Shown here in pieces: positions 43,498 through 52,637 of a stretch of DNA of 64,000 bases (position 1 is the first letter of the stretch; every line of letters starts with the position of its first letter). The stretch covers positions 248,001-312,000 of the forward strand of contig NZ_JAICCF010000004.1 of NCBI RefSeq assembly GCF_019492185.1, given 5' to 3'. A program made the position numbers and the translations under genes. A model generated the notes under the pieces. The model was not told where the DNA came from. It made no database searches and saw only the letters and a program-made list of their open reading frames with translations. The DNA comes from Chitinophaga rhizophila (lineage in GTDB: Bacteria; Bacteroidota; Bacteroidia; Chitinophagales; Chitinophagaceae).

Positions 43498-43526
43498 CAT
43501 ATAATAAAGTATTGATTTACAAAGCC

Positions 43527-45326
43527 TTACCGCTTAAATTCTGAGTCCAGGAAGATAGGTATGTCCAGTTTCATGGATATCCTGTAAGCTGCGTTCATGA
43601 GGCCCACGTGGCTGTACGCCTGCGGGAAGTTACCCCACTGGCTGCCGTTTTCTTCATCGACATCCTCGCTGAACAGCATGAGGTGGTTGGAGTATTGCAG
43701 CAGGTTCTGGAACTCGCGTATTGCGTCATCAATACGGCCTACACAGGCAAGTGCTTCTACATACCAGAAAGCACATACCAGGAAGGTAGTTTTAGGTTTA
43801 CCGAAATCATCCGAATGGAGGTAGCGGTAGAAGAGGCCTTGTGGCGTCTTCAGTTCTTTTTCCAGTGCTGCCAGGTGATCTCGTGCCTTTTCTGAAGCAG
43901 GATCCAGGTAGTTCATCATAATCAGCTGCAGGGTACTTGCATCGAGATGCTGACTGCCGGCCGCATTGGTATAAACTTTCCTTACAGGATCGTAGCAGCT
44001 TTCGATATGGGCAGCTGCACGGTTTTTAAGGGCAACTGCTTTTTCAGCCAGCTGCTCGTTACCGATGCTATGGGCCATTTTCTCTGCCGCGCAACAACCA
44101 GCCCATTGGAACAGGTTGCTGTAACAGTGAATATTGGCAAAGTTGCGGAACTCCCAGATGCCCGCATCTTTTTCGTCAATAGTATGTTCTATTTTATTCA
44201 GCAGGTACTCCAGCCACCAGGCAGAATCTTTACGCTCTGAAAAGACAAAGCGATGGTCTGTATAGAGCGGAAGCATGGAGATCAGCACCTGGCCGTATAT
44301 ATCATTCTGTATATGCTCGTAAGCCTGGTTACCGACGCGTACCGGCTGGTTACCCTGGTAGCCTTCCAGGTGAGGCAGGATCTGTTCAACCAGGTTCTTT
44401 TTACCGGTAATGCCATATAGCGGCTGATAGCGGTAGTCGCCCGAGAAGGAGATATCTGCCACATAGCTGAAATACTTCTCCATTTCCTCGAAGTGCCCGA
44501 TATGGTTCAGCGCGGTGATAACGTAGAAGGTATCTCTTAACCAGCAATAGCGGTAGTCCCAGTTACGGCCGCTGCCCGGCGATTCCGGCAGGCTGGTAGT
44601 ACTGGCGGCTATAATAGCGCCGGTATCTTCATACTGATGGATCTTCAGGGTGAGGGCAGAGCGGATCACTGCCGGCTGGTAGAAATTGGCGATGTTGGAG
44701 TGTTTGATCCAGGTGCGCCAATAGATAGTCGTTTCACGCAGGAAGCGTTCAGCGGTACTGTTCAACGGCGCTTCCAGGGGATGGCCATAGGTGAGCAGCA
44801 GGTATTTTTCATCACTTAGCACAAAGTGCTCTTCCTCTACGAGATAGCTGATGGGAATATTAGTCGTGAGCCGTAGCGTTTCCTCACATCCCAGAAATTC
44901 GATGTGATTGCTACCACGCTGCGCCTTCAGGAAGCCGCTGCCGTAGTCGCATACGGGGGCGCATTTCACTTTTACACGTGGATTACCCTCAAGAGGTTCG
45001 ATTTTCCTGATCAGCATTAACGGCTTAAAATACCGTTCGTACTGGTGAAAGCGGGGTGCAAAATCCGTAATACGGTACTTTCCACTCTCACTGGTGACTT
45101 CCGTACACAGTACATTGGTGTTTTCCAGATAGTACTGTTTGGAAGTATACTCCCCTGAAGGGCGTATTGAAAATTCACCTCCTTTGTTCTTATCCAGCAT
45201 GCCGCCGAAGATAAAAGAACTGTCCATTCTAGGCCAGCAAAGCCAGTCTATGTTCGTGTTTAGATTGACATGTGCGAGGTAAGCACAATTGCCAATAATG
45301 CCTGTCTGATACGTATGTCTTTCCAT
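43527..45326 (-). CDS. Glycoside hydrolase family 15 protein (glucoamylase/trehalase-like)
   Basis: 599-residue (alpha/alpha)6-barrel hydrolase. The N-terminal beta-sandwich starts IGNCAYLAHVNLNTNIDWLC; the barrel has SGRNWDYRYCWLRDTFYV, typical of GH15 trehalases and glucoamylases, and DEENGSQWGNFPQAYSHVGL near the C-terminus with the probable general base. No signal peptide, so cytoplasmic. Members of this group found beside otsAB often hydrolyse trehalose or alpha-glucans; trehalase activity here is an inference from the neighbourhood. I used the ATG at 45326, as the extra 11 residues of the longer frame do not fit the family. Confidence 0.9.
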   Translation of the reverse strand: MERHTYQTGIIGNCAYLAHVNLNTNIDWLCWPRMDSSFIFGGMLDKNKGGEFSIRPSGEYTSKQYYLENTNVLCTEVTSESGKYRITDFAPRFHQYERYFKPLMLIRKIEPLEGNPRVKVKCAPVCDYGSGFLKAQRGSNHIEFLGCEETLRLTTNIPISYLVEEEHFVLSDEKYLLLTYGHPLEAPLNSTAERFLRETTIYWRTWIKHSNIANFYQPAVIRSALTLKIHQYEDTGAIIAASTTSLPESPGSGRNWDYRYCWLRDTFYVITALNHIGHFEEMEKYFSYVADISFSGDYRYQPLYGITGKKNLVEQILPHLEGYQGNQPVRVGNQAYEHIQNDIYGQVLISMLPLYTDHRFVFSERKDSAWWLEYLLNKIEHTIDEKDAGIWEFRNFANIHCYSNLFQWAGCCAAEKMAHSIGNEQLAEKAVALKNRAAAHIESCYDPVRKVYTNAAGSQHLDASTLQLIMMNYLDPASEKARDHLAALEKELKTPQGLFYRYLHSDDFGKPKTTFLVCAFWYVEALACVGRIDDAIREFQNLLQYSNHLMLFSEDVDEENGSQWGNFPQAYSHVGLMNAAYRISMKLDIPIFLDSEFKR

Positions 45327-45426
45327 AAGTGATTCATTAAGACACAAAAGCCATTCCAATACGGCACATTTTGTGTTAATTAAGAACTAAAAAACCTTCT
45401 TTTTCGATTTCACGTAAATCCATTAC

Positions 45427-47880
45427 ATGCGTAAATGGCTTCGTATAACCCTGATTGTTTCCGGAGGTCTGCTGACTTTACTGGTATTGCTGTGGCTCGG
45501 AATAGCATGGCATATCCGGCATAACAAGACCGCCATCCTGCAGCAGATCAGCGACCGGCTCAATGACAGACTACATGGAGGAGAACTGTTGATAAAAGAC
45601 ATGGAACCTTCTCTGGTACGGAGCTTCCCGAACGTATCCGTAGCGCTGGAAGGTGTGAGTGTCAAGGATAGTCTGTGGAATACACATCATCACCCTTTGC
45701 TTGATGTAGCACGTATTTTCGTAAAAGTAAATACTTTCTCGCTACTTAAAAAACAATTAGACATTAAACAAATTTCTCTCGAGGAAGGTGTCATCTATCT
45801 TTTCACTGACAGCACCGGGTACAGCAATGCCAGCATGTTCAAACGTAACACTAAGGTAAAAGCTGAAGGGAAGGGTGTTGCGGCGGATATTACCCGCCTC
45901 CAGCTGAAAGATGTCAGTCTGATTATCGACAACCAGCAAAAGAATAAATTATTCAGCTTCGATATCGGGCAACTAAAAGGCAGTATGCGTAACCACGATT
46001 CAGGCTGGGTGTGTAATATACAGACTGCAATGCGGGTAGGCAGCCTGGCCTTTAATACAGAGAGAGGTAGCTTTCTGAAAGATAAGCCTTTACAGACAGA
46101 TCTGGAAATTACCTATAACAGCACCCGCAAGCAGCTTGAAATTCCCCAGCAGGCATTGTATATCGCCGATCAGAAGATAACTGCGGGGGCCTCCTTTTCA
46201 TTTGGAGAGCTGCCTAAACCTTTTACGGTGCATATTATGGCTGAACAGATACCCTTCCGGGTAGCGGCTTCCCTGCTGACGCCCAAGATCCAGGCAAAGC
46301 TGGATAGTATTACCCTTGACAAGCCGCTGGATGCAGACTGTGTGCTGCAGGGCGTGATGATGCCGGGAGAACAGCCATTGGTAAAGGTGACCTGGAAAAC
46401 CGTGGATAATCACGTCACCACCAAAGGCATGGAATTGCAGGAATGTAGTTTCACCGGCAGGTATACCAATGAATGGATACAGGGACAGCCCAAAGGAGAT
46501 GAAAACTCTGTCATCAGCCTCTATGGGTTGACAGCCAGGGTGTATAGTATTCCCGTTAAGGCAGATACTGTTGATATATCAAATTTGCGCCATCCTACTC
46601 TTATGGGTCTTTTTAAGGCCGATTTCCCGCTGACAGACCTCAACGGTGCTCAGGGAGAGGAAGGCGTATTCCGTTTTACCGGCGGTACTGCTAAAGCAGC
46701 TCTTTTCTATAAAGGAGGTATCACCGCCGGAGATACCATCATTCCTTACCTTAAGGGACAGGTACGGATGGAAGGCGGTGCGATGGAGTACACCCCGAGA
46801 AATCTCCAGTTCAGCGCCTGTAATGCCTTGCTGGATTTCAACGGACAGGATCTTTTCCTGCAGAATATCTCTATCCGTACCCAGAAGAGCAATCTGCAGA
46901 TGGAAGGAAGTGTGCGGAATATAGCCCGCTTGTACTTTTCTGCACCTGATAAGCTACAGCTGGACTGGAAAGTGAGGAGCGAGGGGATCGATCTGAATGA
47001 GTTCCGCGCATTCCTGGGCAAACGCCGGCAGAGTAAAAAGGCCAGCGTTGCCGCCAACAGGCGGAAGATCAGCCGCATAGCCAGTCAGCTGGATGTGATG
47101 CTGAGTTCCTGTATCATTAATGTGGACGTATTGCTTGATAAGCTGACCTATGGCAATTTCATTGCGCAGCAGATAAAGGCCGACCTGTCTATGAAGGAGA
47201 ATAATGTTACCCTGCGGCAGGTAGCGCTGAACCATGCCGGAGGTAGCATTAATCTGAGTGGAGCAATGAACCAGGACGGTGCCAACAACAGGTTTAAAAT
47301 CAATGCGGGCATCCGGAACGTGCATATCGACCAGCTGTTTCATGCCTTTAATAATTTCGGGATGCAGTCGCTGAGCTCCAAGAACCTGAGAGGAATCTTT
47401 TCAGCTACGGCGGCCGTCAGCGGTAATATCCTGGATAATGGTCGCATGGCACCTCAGTCAATGTATGGTACTTTGTCTTTTGACCTGAGACAGGGTGCCC
47501 TGGTGCATTTCGCACCGCTGGAAGATATAGGTAATATTGCCTTCCGCCGCCGCAACCTGGATAATATCACCTTCGATAATTTAAAAAATACCCTGACACT
47601 GCAGGGCAACAAGATCATCGTACCACCTATGCAGATTAACTCCAGTGCCCTGTATATGGACGTATCAGGGGTGTATGCTATGACGAAGGGTACAGATATG
47701 TACATTACCGTACCACTGCGTAACCCGAAGCGGGATGAGGATATCGTGGACAAGGAAGAGCGGAAAGCCCGCAGGAAGAAGGGGATTGTCATTAATCTGC
47801 ATGCTACAGATGGAGAAGATGGGAAGGTGAAGATTAAACTGGGCAGCAAAAAAGAGAAGCAGCCGGAAGAAGAGTTGTAA
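45427..47880 (+). CDS. AsmA-like envelope protein
   Basis: 817 residues with an N-terminal TM anchor (IVSGGLLTLLVLLWLGIAW, about 8-27) and a long periplasmic body. The N-terminal AsmA region shows LIKDMEPSLVRSFPNVSVALE and VKVNTFSLLKKQLDIKQISL, and the C-terminal AsmA_2 region contains the LDVSGVY-like (MDVSGVYAMTKGTDMYI) stretch. AsmA/TamB-type proteins form beta-rich bridges thought to move phospholipids to the outer membrane. The C-terminal tail is highly basic (KEERKARRKKGI). It diverges from GH15. Confidence 0.88.
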   Translation: MRKWLRITLIVSGGLLTLLVLLWLGIAWHIRHNKTAILQQISDRLNDRLHGGELLIKDMEPSLVRSFPNVSVALEGVSVKDSLWNTHHHPLLDVARIFVKVNTFSLLKKQLDIKQISLEEGVIYLFTDSTGYSNASMFKRNTKVKAEGKGVAADITRLQLKDVSLIIDNQQKNKLFSFDIGQLKGSMRNHDSGWVCNIQTAMRVGSLAFNTERGSFLKDKPLQTDLEITYNSTRKQLEIPQQALYIADQKITAGASFSFGELPKPFTVHIMAEQIPFRVAASLLTPKIQAKLDSITLDKPLDADCVLQGVMMPGEQPLVKVTWKTVDNHVTTKGMELQECSFTGRYTNEWIQGQPKGDENSVISLYGLTARVYSIPVKADTVDISNLRHPTLMGLFKADFPLTDLNGAQGEEGVFRFTGGTAKAALFYKGGITAGDTIIPYLKGQVRMEGGAMEYTPRNLQFSACNALLDFNGQDLFLQNISIRTQKSNLQMEGSVRNIARLYFSAPDKLQLDWKVRSEGIDLNEFRAFLGKRRQSKKASVAANRRKISRIASQLDVMLSSCIINVDVLLDKLTYGNFIAQQIKADLSMKENNVTLRQVALNHAGGSINLSGAMNQDGANNRFKINAGIRNVHIDQLFHAFNNFGMQSLSSKNLRGIFSATAAVSGNILDNGRMAPQSMYGTLSFDLRQGALVHFAPLEDIGNIAFRRRNLDNITFDNLKNTLTLQGNKIIVPPMQINSSALYMDVSGVYAMTKGTDMYITVPLRNPKRDEDIVDKEERKARRKKGIVINLHATDGEDGKVKIKLGSKKEKQPEEEL

Positions 47881-47937
47881 CTTTTTGAATTGGACAGTCG
47901 TTTTATGTTAATTTAGCGCCTGACAATCAATTCATCT

Positions 47938-48363
47938 ATGAAAAAGATACTGGTTCCGGCTATACTGCTCCTGGCCGCCTGTAAGAAAGAAGACACGACT
48001 GTCAACAGATCCTCCTATGAGGGGAAATGGTATATCAACCAGATTACGGACAAAGAGTACTTCCTTGAAAATGGAGACACCACATTTACGAAGTTTAATG
48101 TTGCCAATCCCGGATCTACTGACTTTATAGATTTCCAGGTTGGTAACCAGGGCAGGGGTGATGTTGTAATGGAATCCACCTACGGTTCCTACACCTTTCC
48201 ATATGAGGCGGTGACGCAGTCCTTCTTTAAAATGGATGGTAGGATCTGCGAAATAACGAATCTGAACGATTCCAGTTTGCATTTCAACAGCCTTCATTTT
48301 GATCCGGTAACTATTGAAGACAAGATATTGGTTCGCCAGACGTTTTATTCGCTCAAACGCTGA
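47938..48363 (+). CDS. Small lipoprotein, lipocalin-like
   Basis: 141 residues. The lipobox in MKKILVPAILLLAACKKED puts the lipidated Cys at residue 15, followed by KKED. The mature part begins YEGKWYINQIT, like lipocalin-type domains common in Bacteroidota lipoproteins, and is beta-rich. Function unknown. Single gene with a degenerate TTG/TAATTTAG promoter upstream. Confidence 0.75.
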   Translation: MKKILVPAILLLAACKKEDTTVNRSSYEGKWYINQITDKEYFLENGDTTFTKFNVANPGSTDFIDFQVGNQGRGDVVMESTYGSYTFPYEAVTQSFFKMDGRICEITNLNDSSLHFNSLHFDPVTIEDKILVRQTFYSLKR

Positions 48364-48433
48364 TCTTTCCCATATCAGTGCTAAAAAGGCATGGTTTTTA
48401 TACAATAATCAGCGGACCATGTTTCGGTAAGTA

Positions 48434-49342
48434 ATGTCCAGAGAGTATTTTAAAAGTATCGCGCGCACGTTGCGCGTCTCATTTCAACTGTTACAGAATA
48501 ATGATCCGCTCCGGCTGGCTGGCGCTACGGCTTTCTTTGCCAGTTTTGCGCTGCCCCCGATCCTGCTGATCCTCTTACAGGTTTTTGGTTTGTTGTTTGA
48601 CCGGCGTTCTATCGGTAAGCAGCTGGTAACACGGCTGGCGGAGCTGGTAGGCACAGAAAGTGCGCAACAGGTGGTGATCACACTGCGAGGTTTCAGAGGG
48701 CTGGCCCAGACCTGGCCGGTGGCGATTGCCCTGTTCATTTTCCTGTTGTTTGTAGCAACTACCTTGCTGAAGGTGATCAGAAGTTCCCTCAACCAGGTAT
48801 GGATGATCCGGATTCCCGTCAGGGAAAGTTTCCTGGAGTCACTGATGGGCAGGTTACGGTCACTGATAGTGATCGGTGCTGCCGGCTTGTTGTTCCTTGC
48901 CAGTCTGCTGGCAGAGAGTGCGCATGCCTTCCTGGGTAACTATATTAATGAGTTGTTTCCAAGCGTCGCATTTGTCTTCAGCGGCGTCTTTTCACAAATA
49001 GTATCATTACTGATTGTCACTGCCTGGTTTGCGGTATTGTTCCGTTACCTGCCGGACGCGCGTCCTACTTGGAAAGTAGCATTATCCGGAGCCTTGCTCA
49101 CGGGAGTACTGTTCAGTATCGGGAAATTGGTGTTACGCCGTTTGCTATATGGGGGCAATATCGGCATCCTGTATGGGGCATCAGCCTCCGCTGTGCTATT
49201 GATGCTGTTTATCTTCTATAGTGCAATTATCTTCTATTACGGCGCTGCATTTACCAAAGTATGGAGCGAGTTTAAACATCGTCCGATGCAACCATTACGA
49301 CATGCTACGTTTTACGAACTGGCAGATGTGGAAGTACGCTGA
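48434..49342 (+). CDS. YihY/BrkB-family inner membrane protein
   Basis: 302 residues with about six TM helices. The N-terminus LAGATAFFASFALPPILLIL is the family hallmark (G-A-A-F-x-x-F-A-LPP), with further matches SSLNQVWMI and the C-terminal GASASAVLLMLFIFYSAIIF (split as GASASAVLLML, IFYSAIIFYYGAAF). Members were once called RNase BN; their function is uncertain, possibly transport. It ends 1 bp before a convergent gene. Confidence 0.92.
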   Translation: MSREYFKSIARTLRVSFQLLQNNDPLRLAGATAFFASFALPPILLILLQVFGLLFDRRSIGKQLVTRLAELVGTESAQQVVITLRGFRGLAQTWPVAIALFIFLLFVATTLLKVIRSSLNQVWMIRIPVRESFLESLMGRLRSLIVIGAAGLLFLASLLAESAHAFLGNYINELFPSVAFVFSGVFSQIVSLLIVTAWFAVLFRYLPDARPTWKVALSGALLTGVLFSIGKLVLRRLLYGGNIGILYGASASAVLLMLFIFYSAIIFYYGAAFTKVWSEFKHRPMQPLRHATFYELADVEVR

Positions 49343-49343
49343 G

Positions 49344-49586
49344 TTACTCACCCCGCAGTACCATTTCTATCTGATCTTTTACTGGTGTACTGAAACCTTC
49401 AAGCTCAATCTTCGGGTGTTGGTCAAGGTTGATGCGGATTTTACCGGTTTCATTCACTAGAGAGTCTGTGAGTGGTTCCAGTAAAGCATGCATTTGCCTG
49501 ACGCCCATCTGAGCAAGTTGGTTCATGAAAGAGTCTTCTAATTGAAAAAACTCACGGTTTTTATAGGTATACGTTACCTGAATCAT
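49344..49586 (-). CDS. Small conserved-looking protein of unknown function
   Basis: 80 residues, no signal or TM. The sequence alternates predicted strands and an amphipathic helix (NREFFQLEDSFMNQLAQMGV) and has balanced composition, so it looks like a real compact cytoplasmic protein. It is convergent with yihY, the stops being 1 bp apart. I do not recognise the family. Confidence 0.6.
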   Translation of the reverse strand: MIQVTYTYKNREFFQLEDSFMNQLAQMGVRQMHALLEPLTDSLVNETGKIRINLDQHPKIELEGFSTPVKDQIEMVLRGE

Positions 49587-49754
49587 GGTATTGCTGTTTT
49601 CAGAGGATATTAGTAAAACAATATATTGGTTAAATCAGTCTATATGTATTTGCTGAACATTCACGGAATTTAATGCTGCAATTTTCATGCACAATTTAAC
49701 GGTATAAATATATAAATTTACCTAATAACTTGTTGTATCTCACTTGTATAAAAC

Positions 49755-49777
49755 TTTTCCACAATAACTTTTCCACA
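49755..49777 (+). promoter_or_regulatory. Pair of DnaA-box-like sequences upstream of the S9 peptidase
   Basis: TTTTCCACA occurs at 49755-49763 and 49769-49777, 14 bp apart, each fitting TTWTNCACA, beside an AT-rich stretch (49680-49750). Single matches elsewhere within genes (13062 and 51657) show that such words also arise by chance. Confidence 0.25.
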
Positions 49778-49833
49778 ACCCTGCGGTGTCATTTTCCGTG
49801 CAATGATTTATCTTGCCGTTTCAAATTTACCAG

Positions 49834-52026
49834 ATGCGTGTACGATATTTCAGATACTCCGCTCCAGGGGTATTCACTCTTCTTGTCTGTTTACTTGCGG
49901 GTAGCGCCCAGGCGCAACCGTGGAAGCAGGTTAAATGGGCAGGTGACGGACAGACTTTTTATCAGGCAGAAGACAAAGGAATTTCCGCCTACAGTGCGAA
50001 GAATGGTCAGCAGACCGTAAAGATTGACCAGGCGTTGTTAACGCCGAAAGGTCAGGCACCTGTGCAGGTGGAAGATTTTTCCTATACGCCTGACGAAAAA
50101 AAATGGCTGATTTATACAAAAGCGCAGAAAGTATGGCGGTATAAGACCAGGGGCGACTACTGGTTGCTGGATATTGCTAGTGGCAAATTGGTACAACTGG
50201 GTAAAGGATTACCCGCCTCATCACTGATGTTTGCGAAATTTTCTCCCGATGGGCAGAAAGTCGCTTATGTGAGCGGACATAATCTATACGTAGAAGATCT
50301 GTCTACCGGCAAAGTAAAAGCACTGACAACAGATGGTTCCCGCCGTCTGATCAATGGCACCTTTGATTGGGCCTATGAAGAAGAATTTGATTGCCGCGAT
50401 GGATTCCGCTGGAGCCCTGACAGCCGGTCAATTGCCTATTGGCAGATTGATGCCCGTAAGATCAGGGACTTCCTCATGATAGATAATACGGACTCACTGT
50501 ACGCTTATACCATTCCGGTAGAATATCCGAAAGCAGGTGAAAGTCCGTCGGCATGCCGGGTAGGCGTGGTAGACATCAACACCGCTAAGACTACCTGGTT
50601 ACAGGTACCTGGCGATCCGCAGCAGCATTACATTACCCGTATGGAATGGAATCCTGCTAAGACAGGTTTGATATTACAGCAGCTGAACAGAAAGCAGAAC
50701 ACCAGCATCCTGTATACGGCAAGTCCGGCAACCGGTAAGGCGAAGGAGCTATATAAAGAAACTGATTCTGCCTGGATTGATATCCGCTCGCGCTGGAATG
50801 ATCAACTGGCAGGCTGGGACTGGACCGAAGGCGGTAAATCATTTATCTGGGTAAGTGAGAAAGACGGCTGGAGACATCTGTACAGTGTAGACATGAATGG
50901 CAAGGAAAAGCTGCTGACACCGGGTAAATATGATATTATAAACCTGCTGTACGTAGATGAAGCGCGCAACCAGGCTTTCGTAATGGCTTCTCCGGATAAT
51001 GCAACACAGGAATGCCTGTATAAAGTGACTTTGGATGGTAAAGGCACACTCGAAAGGGTGTCTCCGGTAACTGAAGAAGGTACCCATGAATACGAGATTT
51101 CTCCCACAGGCGATTATGCCCTGCACAGCTTCTCTAACCATTACTACCAACCGCGTAGTGAAGTGGTATACCTGCCTGAACATAAAGAAGCACAGAGCAG
51201 GATTGTAACAGAACTGCAGACATCCCGGTTTGCACCGCGTCAGGAGTTCTTTCAGGTAACAACTGCCGATGGCGTTACCCTGGATGGCTGGATGGCCAGA
51301 CCTACTAATTTTGACTCGACAAAGAAATACCCTGTTGTATTTTATGTGTATGGAGAACCTGCCGCTGCTACTGCTAAAAACCAGTATGGCGCAGGACGTA
51401 ACTTCCTGTATGACGGAGACATGGCCGCAGATGGTTACATCTATATCTCTATGGATAACAGGGGTACGCCATTGCCGAAAGGCCGTGAATGGAGGAAGGC
51501 CATCTACCGCAACGTAGGGCAGATCAATATGGAAGATCAGGCCAATGCAGCAATGGCGTTATTTAAGCGTCATGCCTACCTGGATACTTCCCGCGTAGCC
51601 GTATGGGGCTGGAGCGGTGGAGGTGGGATGACCCTTAACCTCCTGTTCCGTTATCCACAGATATACAAGACGGGAATCGCAATTGCAGCAGTAGGCAGCC
51701 TGTTCACGTACGATAATATTTACCAGGAGCGCTACATGGGCCTGCCACAGGAGAACCGTGCAGACTATGTGAAAGGTTCGCCGGTAACCTATGCAAAGGG
51801 GTTAGTGGGTAATTTGCTATATATCCACGGCACCGGCGATGACAATGTACATTACCAGAACGCCGAACTGTTGCAGAATGAACTGATCCGTAATGGTAAG
51901 CAGTTCCAGTTCATGTCATACCCTAATCGTACACACGGAATCAGCGAGGGAGAAGGTACATTCGAGCACCTTTCTACCTTATATACTAATTACCTGAAAG
52001 CGCATTGTCCTCCGGGAGCCAGATAA
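49834..52026 (+). CDS. Dipeptidyl peptidase IV-like S9 family serine peptidase
   Basis: 730-residue exported peptidase that removes X-Pro or X-Ala dipeptides. Signal peptide ends after LLAGSAQAQ. The N-terminal beta-propeller (about 40-470) contains DWAYEEEFDCRDGFRW, with the Glu pair that binds the substrate amino terminus in DPP-IV. The C-terminal alpha/beta hydrolase has Ser in WGWSGGGGMTL (about 594), Asp in HGTGDDNVHYQ (about 670) and His in NRTHGISEG (about 702). A TATCTTGC minus-7-like box at 49809-49816 precedes the ATG by 17 bp. The TTG at 49813 is too early. Confidence 0.95.
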   Translation: MRVRYFRYSAPGVFTLLVCLLAGSAQAQPWKQVKWAGDGQTFYQAEDKGISAYSAKNGQQTVKIDQALLTPKGQAPVQVEDFSYTPDEKKWLIYTKAQKVWRYKTRGDYWLLDIASGKLVQLGKGLPASSLMFAKFSPDGQKVAYVSGHNLYVEDLSTGKVKALTTDGSRRLINGTFDWAYEEEFDCRDGFRWSPDSRSIAYWQIDARKIRDFLMIDNTDSLYAYTIPVEYPKAGESPSACRVGVVDINTAKTTWLQVPGDPQQHYITRMEWNPAKTGLILQQLNRKQNTSILYTASPATGKAKELYKETDSAWIDIRSRWNDQLAGWDWTEGGKSFIWVSEKDGWRHLYSVDMNGKEKLLTPGKYDIINLLYVDEARNQAFVMASPDNATQECLYKVTLDGKGTLERVSPVTEEGTHEYEISPTGDYALHSFSNHYYQPRSEVVYLPEHKEAQSRIVTELQTSRFAPRQEFFQVTTADGVTLDGWMARPTNFDSTKKYPVVFYVYGEPAAATAKNQYGAGRNFLYDGDMAADGYIYISMDNRGTPLPKGREWRKAIYRNVGQINMEDQANAAMALFKRHAYLDTSRVAVWGWSGGGGMTLNLLFRYPQIYKTGIAIAAVGSLFTYDNIYQERYMGLPQENRADYVKGSPVTYAKGLVGNLLYIHGTGDDNVHYQNAELLQNELIRNGKQFQFMSYPNRTHGISEGEGTFEHLSTLYTNYLKAHCPPGAR

Positions 52027-52035
52027 TAACGAACT

Positions 52036-52413
52036 ATGAATAAGACAAGTATAATCGGATTAATTTCAGTAGCAGTAGTAATAGTCAGTGCGTTTTTACC
52101 ATGGCTGACCATAGAGAGTAAACAGCTGGTTTTCACAGGGATGGATACCACAGGTTCCAGCTTTGGTGAGCCGGGAAAACTGAACATTGCTGTGGCAGTG
52201 ATAGCAGGTATCCTATTCGCATGGAGGGGAAAATGGTCAGCACGTGTCAACCTGTTTGTCACAGCCTTCCTGGCAGCGTGGGCGTTCAGGAACTTTGTAC
52301 TGTTTTCCAGGTGTGAGATGGGCGTATGTCCTGAACGTGAGATAGGTTTATACCTGTCGCTACTGGCGGGTATAGTAGCCTTTGTAAGTGTAATCTTCAG
52401 TAACGGGAAATAA
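52036..52413 (+). CDS. Small membrane protein of unknown function
   Basis: 125 residues with four predicted TM helices (about 5-24, 48-63, 70-88, 103-121) and a two-Cys loop, SRCEMGVCPE. It starts 9 bp after the S9 peptidase stop, so it is probably in the same operon. The family is not recognised. A strong terminator follows. Confidence 0.7.
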   Translation: MNKTSIIGLISVAVVIVSAFLPWLTIESKQLVFTGMDTTGSSFGEPGKLNIAVAVIAGILFAWRGKWSARVNLFVTAFLAAWAFRNFVLFSRCEMGVCPEREIGLYLSLLAGIVAFVSVIFSNGK

Positions 52414-52430
52414 GAATTGTTCCTTATAAA

Positions 52431-52470
52431 AAAGAGGCAGTCATCCAATCGGAATGGCTGCCTCTTTTGT
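52431..52470 (+). terminator. Intrinsic terminator after the S9 peptidase operon
   Basis: AGAGGCAGTCAT - loop - ATGGCTGCCTCT followed by TTTGTT, preceded by an A tract, so it may work in both directions. Confidence 0.85.
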
Positions 52471-52606
52471 TATAATACCAGGTCCGTAAGCCGGTCATAT
52501 GCGCCTAACCAGACGGCTCCGGTATATATCAGGTTGCGTAGGACGATAGCGATAGCCGGTTGGCAGATCATCTTACCTGTTATAGCACCAGGTCCGTAAG
52601 CTGGTC
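52470..52606 (-). repeat. Duplicated 3' end of the VIT-family gene
   Basis: 52496-52571 repeats the VIT gene tail (52661-52736) at an offset of 165 bp. On the minus strand it reads MICQPAIAIVLRN, LIYTGAVWLGAY, then DRLTDLVL and stop at 52470, against MTSQPAIPVILRN, LAYTGAVWLGAY in the gene. A subrepeat (CCAGGTCCGTAAGC) occurs at 52478 and 52588. No start signals are seen; this is a silent tail copy. Confidence 0.85.
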
Positions 52607-52637
52607 AAGCTAGATCGTATCCGGATATCCGGTGATG

